Source: Gammaproteobacteria bacterium | Lineage (GTDB): Bacteria; Pseudomonadota; Gammaproteobacteria; Pseudomonadales; Halieaceae | Direction: 5' to 3' | Length of the DNA stretch: 64,000 nt | Assembly: GCA_030426545.1 (NCBI GenBank) | Contig: JAUHYL010000001.1 | Span: 124,001-188,000 of the forward strand | Part shown: positions 60,117 through 64,000 of the stretch, piece by piece | How the letters are laid out: every line of letters begins with the position of its first letter | Position numbering within the stretch: the first letter of the stretch is position 1 | Notes under the pieces: model-generated | Databases searched by the model: none | The model's input: only the letters and a program-made list of their open reading frames with translations | What the model was told of the DNA's origin: nothing | Made by a program: the position numbers and the translations under genes

Positions 60117-62729
60117 TTAAGGCCTAGCGGCCGCAACTTGCTTCCGCCGCTGAATGATCGCATTCCGCCATTTGTCCAACTTCTCAATGTCATTGCTTAG
60201 CTCATCCGGATCGGGAACAGGTAATCGGCCTATGCGCATGGCAGGATCGTGCTTAAACTTTGAGCTCTTTGTCATGCCAGCATCGATCTCGCGGTAGTCA
60301 TCGTCAGTGACGACAACTTGCCTGAGGCGCTGGGTTGAGATTCCTTCGCCGAACCGTTGGACAGCCTCATTGAAAAGGACTTCTTCAATGCAACGCTCCC
60401 AGGCGAGACGCAGATCGCTATAGGCTTCCACCGTCAATTTACGGTAGCTGTCATCGTCGCCAGCCTTATGGGCCCTCCGGATATCCTCAAGGACGCGCCG
60501 CAAACGCCCAATCCGCTCCTTGGTTCCAAGCACGTCAAACGGCAGATCCTCCGAATGCGCACCGAATCCTGCTGAGGTTCTCCGAATGTAGTTCTTGGCC
60601 AAGCCGGCTCCCAACTCTTGAGCCTTTTGCTCCAAAATGGCAAGGAAATAGATATCGTGAGTGAAAACAATCACCTGCCGAACCAGTGACTCTTCAGCCA
60701 AACGTTCTGCAACTTCCCATCTTCGGCGATGATCAAGTGACGAAACAGGATCGTCGAAAACAACTCCACCACGCCCTCTCGCGAGTTTTATCTCAGCAAG
60801 GAAGGAGGCAATGGCAATCGCCCGTTGCTCGCCTTCGCTGAGTATCGCGGCCGGCGTTCCGCCTCCCGGCAACTGAAGAGTGAGCTTGAACTGCGTGCGT
60901 CCGCCAGGCGATTCCGGCTTCATCACAACCCTGAGCTCATGAACATTGAGCCGCTTGAGCTCATCGTTCAATGCATTGGCCAGCTCCTCACTTGCCATAG
61001 CTCTAGATAGCTCCGTCGACTTCCTAGAAATGCCTCGGGCGTCCGTGCCATCGATACACTTCTGTAGCTTGCGGCTGTATTCATGCTTATCTATCTCCAT
61101 TAGGACTGCCGCCTTTACATCACCAAGTCTTCGCCTGGCGTCAAGTTCGAGGCGCTCGGCAACCATTGCAGCCTTGGCTTTTTCGTCGGCGGTGGCTTCA
61201 AAAGCCTCTGCGTTCTCCTGCAGTATCGCGATCCTGGTGGCCAGCGCCACTCGAGGATCATTGGGAATCTTGTCCACTTCATTCCACGACAGTTTTCCTC
61301 CGGCGGCCCGTATCGCCGCTTTTTGGCGTGCCTTGAGTCCCGTCTGCATATCTACGCACACCGCAGCAAGCGACGGATCGATTTCGATTAGTTCCTGAAT
61401 CAAGGCTTCATCGATGTGCAATTCAAGATTCGCGTTCTCGACAGTTCTATAGACTGTAACGGCCGCTTCTCGAGCGTCCTTCGCAGACTTCTCGGCCGCC
61501 TGTTTGACAAAATCTTCGAATCGAACCAGCCTCTTGGATCCATCTTCTCCGAGAGGGTTCTGACACAGGGGGCACGCCGATGTCACCGGAAAATTGGGAA
61601 ACTCGTGCTTAGAATGCGAGATCTTCGCGAACTCTCGAGCAGCTTCGAATAAGGCTTTCCATTCCTCCCCGCCAGTGCCAGGTAACTGACCTGGTGTTTG
61701 TTTAAAATCAGCAGAAGCAAGTTCAGCGGCAGTCTTCGCCGCGTTCGACTTGTCGATCAATTCGCTTAGCTCGTTGATCTTGTCGTCGCTGACCAAGGCG
61801 ACAGCGGCGGCGACCCTCTCCTTCAGTCCATTGAAACGCGCGGCCTTCTGGCGTAGAGCCTGCGCTTTCTGCTTCGGGTCCGCCTCCGTCAAGGTCTTGT
61901 CCAAGAGGGCTAAACGCTCTTGCTCAACGTCGGACATCGTTGCGAGAACTTCAATATCTTCCGACTTAGTCTTCGCAGGAATGTTGTTGAGCGCTTTTGC
62001 TACAGCCGTCTGCTCGCTCGCTAGCACCGAGTAAGCGGCATCACTGGGGGCGTTCGCGGTCTTCTCCTGTAGAGCTTTCGCCTTCAGCGCGCTACAGACT
62101 CCCACCAAGCCCTCTAAGATGTCCAAACCGTAGGGTATATAGGCGAAATCCCCATGGTTATCGATATAGGCCCTCGCGCAGTGGGTATCGAAAATGGAGA
62201 TATCCGACAGAGGCTCCGGCGCTTCAGTCGCATATTTCCACGCGAGATCGACCGATCGGCCATCGATGAGTACCTCAAAAACTGCTTGAGCTATGCCGGC
62301 TGTCTTGGGGTCCAGCCTGGCATCTGGCAGGATTGGCTCACGACGGTCCCTGGCCCGACATGCGTGTTTGAACACTCGCGAATAGCCAGATTTGCCTGCC
62401 CCATTCTCCCCGTAGATGACCGTCAAGCCTACCGAAGCGATGGGTAGCCGCGCTCCGCGAACCAGCGCATTGACGTTGTTCATGTCTTTGATAGCCGTAA
62501 TCTGCACGAGCCTTGCAGGATCGGGCGGCAGAGTGACTTCCGCACCCTGCAGCTTCTTAGGTGCGCGCCCTTCTGGATCAAGAATGCCGGCCTCAGCCTT
62601 CGCAATAGCGTATAGATCGTCGAGATCGCTGGGACTTAGCGTCCGGTTAGCATAGAGCCGGGCGATGGCGTCCTGTTGCCAATCGGCGAGGCCCGCAGAC
62701 AACTTATGGATTTCTTGAAGAATTGTCAC
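60117..62729 (-). CDS. SMC/AAA_13-like ATPase, candidate defence protein with a possible anticodon-nuclease-like C-terminus
   Basis: An 870-aa protein from a GTG start with AGGTGG upstream. Walker A GENGAGKS is at 107-114, ABC signature LSEGEQ at 630-635, Walker B VVFDD at 656-660, D-loop SSLD at 663-666 and H-loop H691: an ABC/SMC-type head split by a helical arm. The arm carries CPLC (C386, C389), like a zinc hook. The C-terminal region shows R774-x3-E778 (LRLAWERC) and H827, the same residue order as the catalytic R, E, H of PrrC/RloC tRNA anticodon nucleases, although spacing is longer. Such single-gene ATPase-nucleases act in phage defence. It is inserted beside the ICE transfer operon. 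The nuclease idea is a hypothesis; the ATPase call is firm. Confidence 0.85.
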   Translation of the reverse strand: MTILQEIHKLSAGLADWQQDAIARLYANRTLSPSDLDDLYAIAKAEAGILDPEGRAPKKLQGAEVTLPPDPARLVQITAIKDMNNVNALVRGARLPIASVGLTVIYGENGAGKSGYSRVFKHACRARDRREPILPDARLDPKTAGIAQAVFEVLIDGRSVDLAWKYATEAPEPLSDISIFDTHCARAYIDNHGDFAYIPYGLDILEGLVGVCSALKAKALQEKTANAPSDAAYSVLASEQTAVAKALNNIPAKTKSEDIEVLATMSDVEQERLALLDKTLTEADPKQKAQALRQKAARFNGLKERVAAAVALVSDDKINELSELIDKSNAAKTAAELASADFKQTPGQLPGTGGEEWKALFEAAREFAKISHSKHEFPNFPVTSACPLCQNPLGEDGSKRLVRFEDFVKQAAEKSAKDAREAAVTVYRTVENANLELHIDEALIQELIEIDPSLAAVCVDMQTGLKARQKAAIRAAGGKLSWNEVDKIPNDPRVALATRIAILQENAEAFEATADEKAKAAMVAERLELDARRRLGDVKAAVLMEIDKHEYSRKLQKCIDGTDARGISRKSTELSRAMASEELANALNDELKRLNVHELRVVMKPESPGGRTQFKLTLQLPGGGTPAAILSEGEQRAIAIASFLAEIKLARGRGGVVFDDPVSSLDHRRRWEVAERLAEESLVRQVIVFTHDIYFLAILEQKAQELGAGLAKNYIRRTSAGFGAHSEDLPFDVLGTKERIGRLRRVLEDIRRAHKAGDDDSYRKLTVEAYSDLRLAWERCIEEVLFNEAVQRFGEGISTQRLRQVVVTDDDYREIDAGMTKSSKFKHDPAMRIGRLPVPDPDELSNDIEKLDKWRNAIIQRRKQVAAARP

Positions 62730-63004
62730 ATGCCACCTATTTCATTAGTGTGAGCTTTTCCGAACAGACCTACCTGAGTTTCTGGTTTGACAGCGGGATG
62801 CCAACTAGACACCACCGCGTAGCCAAACACTGCACCCCCATGCCGTTGAATCATTTCCGCTTAGCGTCTCAGTACATTTCTTAGCCGACTCCACAAACGC
62901 ACACTCGGCATCTGGTGCCCGAGTTACATCAACCCATCAGGCTATGCTAGCAAGAGAGGCTTACGTCTGCTTCGTGAGCTGCACAACTATGCAGCTTCGA
63001 ACCA

Positions 63005-63607
63005 TCACGATTTATAGTTTAAAGCCACGCCATATTGTCTCAACACTTCTGTCACCATAGAGGCCTGCTGGCTATCAATCTTCGCACCATGAATCCCACC
63101 CCTCTTGCCTCTGATGTCGTCTACACCAAGCACTTTCGCTAACGTATCTAGCGATGGACCCCTTTGGCTGCACGGTAGATTCATCGCTTGCGCCCAAGGT
63201 ATGGCTGCTTTCTGGCTACAAAATACGCCTTGAATTTCCGGCATTGCCAATCCGTGTCGTACAACATGGTCAAGCAGGATGGGCCAGTCATAGCTCGCGT
63301 TGTGAATTACGATAAGCTGATCGTTTAGGTATTCAGCCATCTGGCTCCACTGGGTTTCGAAGGATTTGAATTCGGCAGCCTGTTCGTTGGTAATGCCGTG
63401 TATCGACTGCGCTTCTTCTGTAATGCGTTTTTGTGGTCTTGTCTTGAACTCGACGGATTCCGCAATCTCTCGATTGCTCACCACGGTGATGCCAAGTGTC
63501 ACGATATCCGGCAGTCCGTTTTCGTCAGGCAGTCCGGTGGTTTCGGTATCGATGACGATGTAATCGTCTGGTAGTTGGGTAAAGGCCCACAGTAACTCTT
63601 TATACAT
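63005..63607 (-). CDS. DnaQ-like 3'-5' exonuclease
   Basis: ATG 63607, eight bases after AGGAGG, gives about 200 aa; an ATG at 63613 is nearer the ribosome site. The DEDDh exonuclease motifs are visible: Exo I VIDTETTGL (D and E), Exo II IHNASYDWPIL (D), Exo III GIHGAKIDSQ (H and D). The family removes nucleotides from DNA or RNA 3' ends; stand-alone forms occur in mobile elements and may act with a neighbouring toxin or in element replication. It begins five bases after the RES-domain gene, so the two are co-expressed. Confidence 0.9.
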   Translation of the reverse strand: MYKELLWAFTQLPDDYIVIDTETTGLPDENGLPDIVTLGITVVSNREIAESVEFKTRPQKRITEEAQSIHGITNEQAAEFKSFETQWSQMAEYLNDQLIVIHNASYDWPILLDHVVRHGLAMPEIQGVFCSQKAAIPWAQAMNLPCSQRGPSLDTLAKVLGVDDIRGKRGGIHGAKIDSQQASMVTEVLRQYGVALNYKS

Positions 63608-63612
63608 TGCCA

Positions 63613-64000
63613 TCACCTCCTGCCACTGCCGTCCAGGGATTCAACATTCACGACTGCCCCCTGTTCATAGTGGTAGCGCAGATAGCGCCAGTGGATGGCA
63701 TCCGTGAGCACCTTGGGCCGCATCACCCCGTAGCACTCCCCTTTCGCTCTCACGCTTTGGTAGTGAATGCCGAAGCTATTAGCAGCCCGCAGCGTATAGC
63801 CAAGTGTCTGTGCTTCGCCGTAATCATCGGGATCGTATATGGCATCTCCGACCAGGTGCCGCACATCCTGGAGGGTTGTCGACCCCAGCTGCGCGCGGAT
63901 AACGCGCATCTCCTGGGTGGTCTCGTCGATTCTGGATTCACGTAGGAATCGTGCCCGATGGAAGGAGGATTCGGCGATGGCCACCGATTCATCTGCGGCG
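63613..64000 (-). CDS. RES-domain protein, 5' end outside the window
   Basis: The minus-strand frame is open to the window edge, 128 codons to TGA 63613. Sequence such as VAIAESSFHRARFLRESRID, DAIYDPDDYGEAQTLGYTLR and FGIHYQSVRAKGECYGVMRP matches the C-terminal part of RES-domain proteins. Intact RES proteins are ADP-ribosyltransferase-fold toxins that consume NAD+, normally paired with an Xre antitoxin encoded upstream, here outside the window. It may alternatively be a RES protein repurposed in a defence module, given the exonuclease directly downstream. Confidence 0.78.
   Translation of the reverse strand, partial: AADESVAIAESSFHRARFLRESRIDETTQEMRVIRAQLGSTTLQDVRHLVGDAIYDPDDYGEAQTLGYTLRAANSFGIHYQSVRAKGECYGVMRPKVLTDAIHWRYLRYHYEQGAVVNVESLDGSGRR

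Overview
The window looks like a piece of a marine-type gammaproteobacterial chromosome. The evidence is a large TonB-dependent receptor, GC-rich catabolic genes of kinds common in OMG-group and related oligotrophs, and an MPF-G type integrative conjugative element (ICE) transfer region of the PFL_47xx families. The genus cannot be fixed from the sequence. No rRNA, tRNA or CRISPR array was seen.

Positions 1 to about 45,250 form a dense accessory catabolic island. It encodes uptake (TonB receptor, MFS transporter), three single-subunit Rieske oxygenases, a Baeyer-Villiger-like flavoprotein monooxygenase, four AMP-forming acyl-CoA ligases, two CaiB/BaiF CoA-transferases, an acyl-CoA dehydrogenase, a crotonase, two two-domain MaoC-like hydratases and two intact SDRs. 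It also encodes a ThDP lyase/decarboxylase, a fused two-component E1 dehydrogenase with a free-standing lipoyl domain, a glyoxalase-fold (VOC) protein, a SnoaL-like protein, an SMP-30-like protein, a sulfotransferase, a luciferase-like flavin/F420 oxidoreductase and a metallophosphoesterase. Together they suggest oxygenation of a cyclic, poorly soluble substrate, ring opening, CoA activation and beta-oxidation-like shortening. The substrate itself (terpenoid, steroid-like or alicyclic/aromatic) is inference. An IclR regulator lies near the start and two paralogous TetR regulators close the island.

The strongest new signal is a 23-bp imperfect palindrome (half-site roughly WATAAWCAnCA, one-base spacer). 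It sits in front of nearly every transcription unit of the island and over the start of the first TetR gene, so the island appears to be a single TetR regulon. One site is followed by nine tandem copies of a 14-bp sequence in the leader of a Rieske gene. Several genes are decaying: a frameshifted SnoaL gene, a deleted SDR and an internally deleted MFS gene.

From about 45,250 to 60,000 base composition changes and an MPF-G ICE transfer operon runs on the minus strand (RAQPRD to TraG). Its downstream end abuts a broken module: an IS3-family orfA fragment joined to the C-terminal part of a DUF499 ATPase gene. A NERD/zinc-finger gene with an in-frame amber codon interrupts the operon. Where the coupling-protein genes would normally follow upstream of RAQPRD, the window instead carries an SMC/AAA_13-like ATPase with a CxxC hook and a C-terminal R-x3-E...H pattern, a DnaQ-like exonuclease and a RES-domain protein cut by the window edge. 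This is a probable defence/toxin insertion and the best candidate for a poorly described system.
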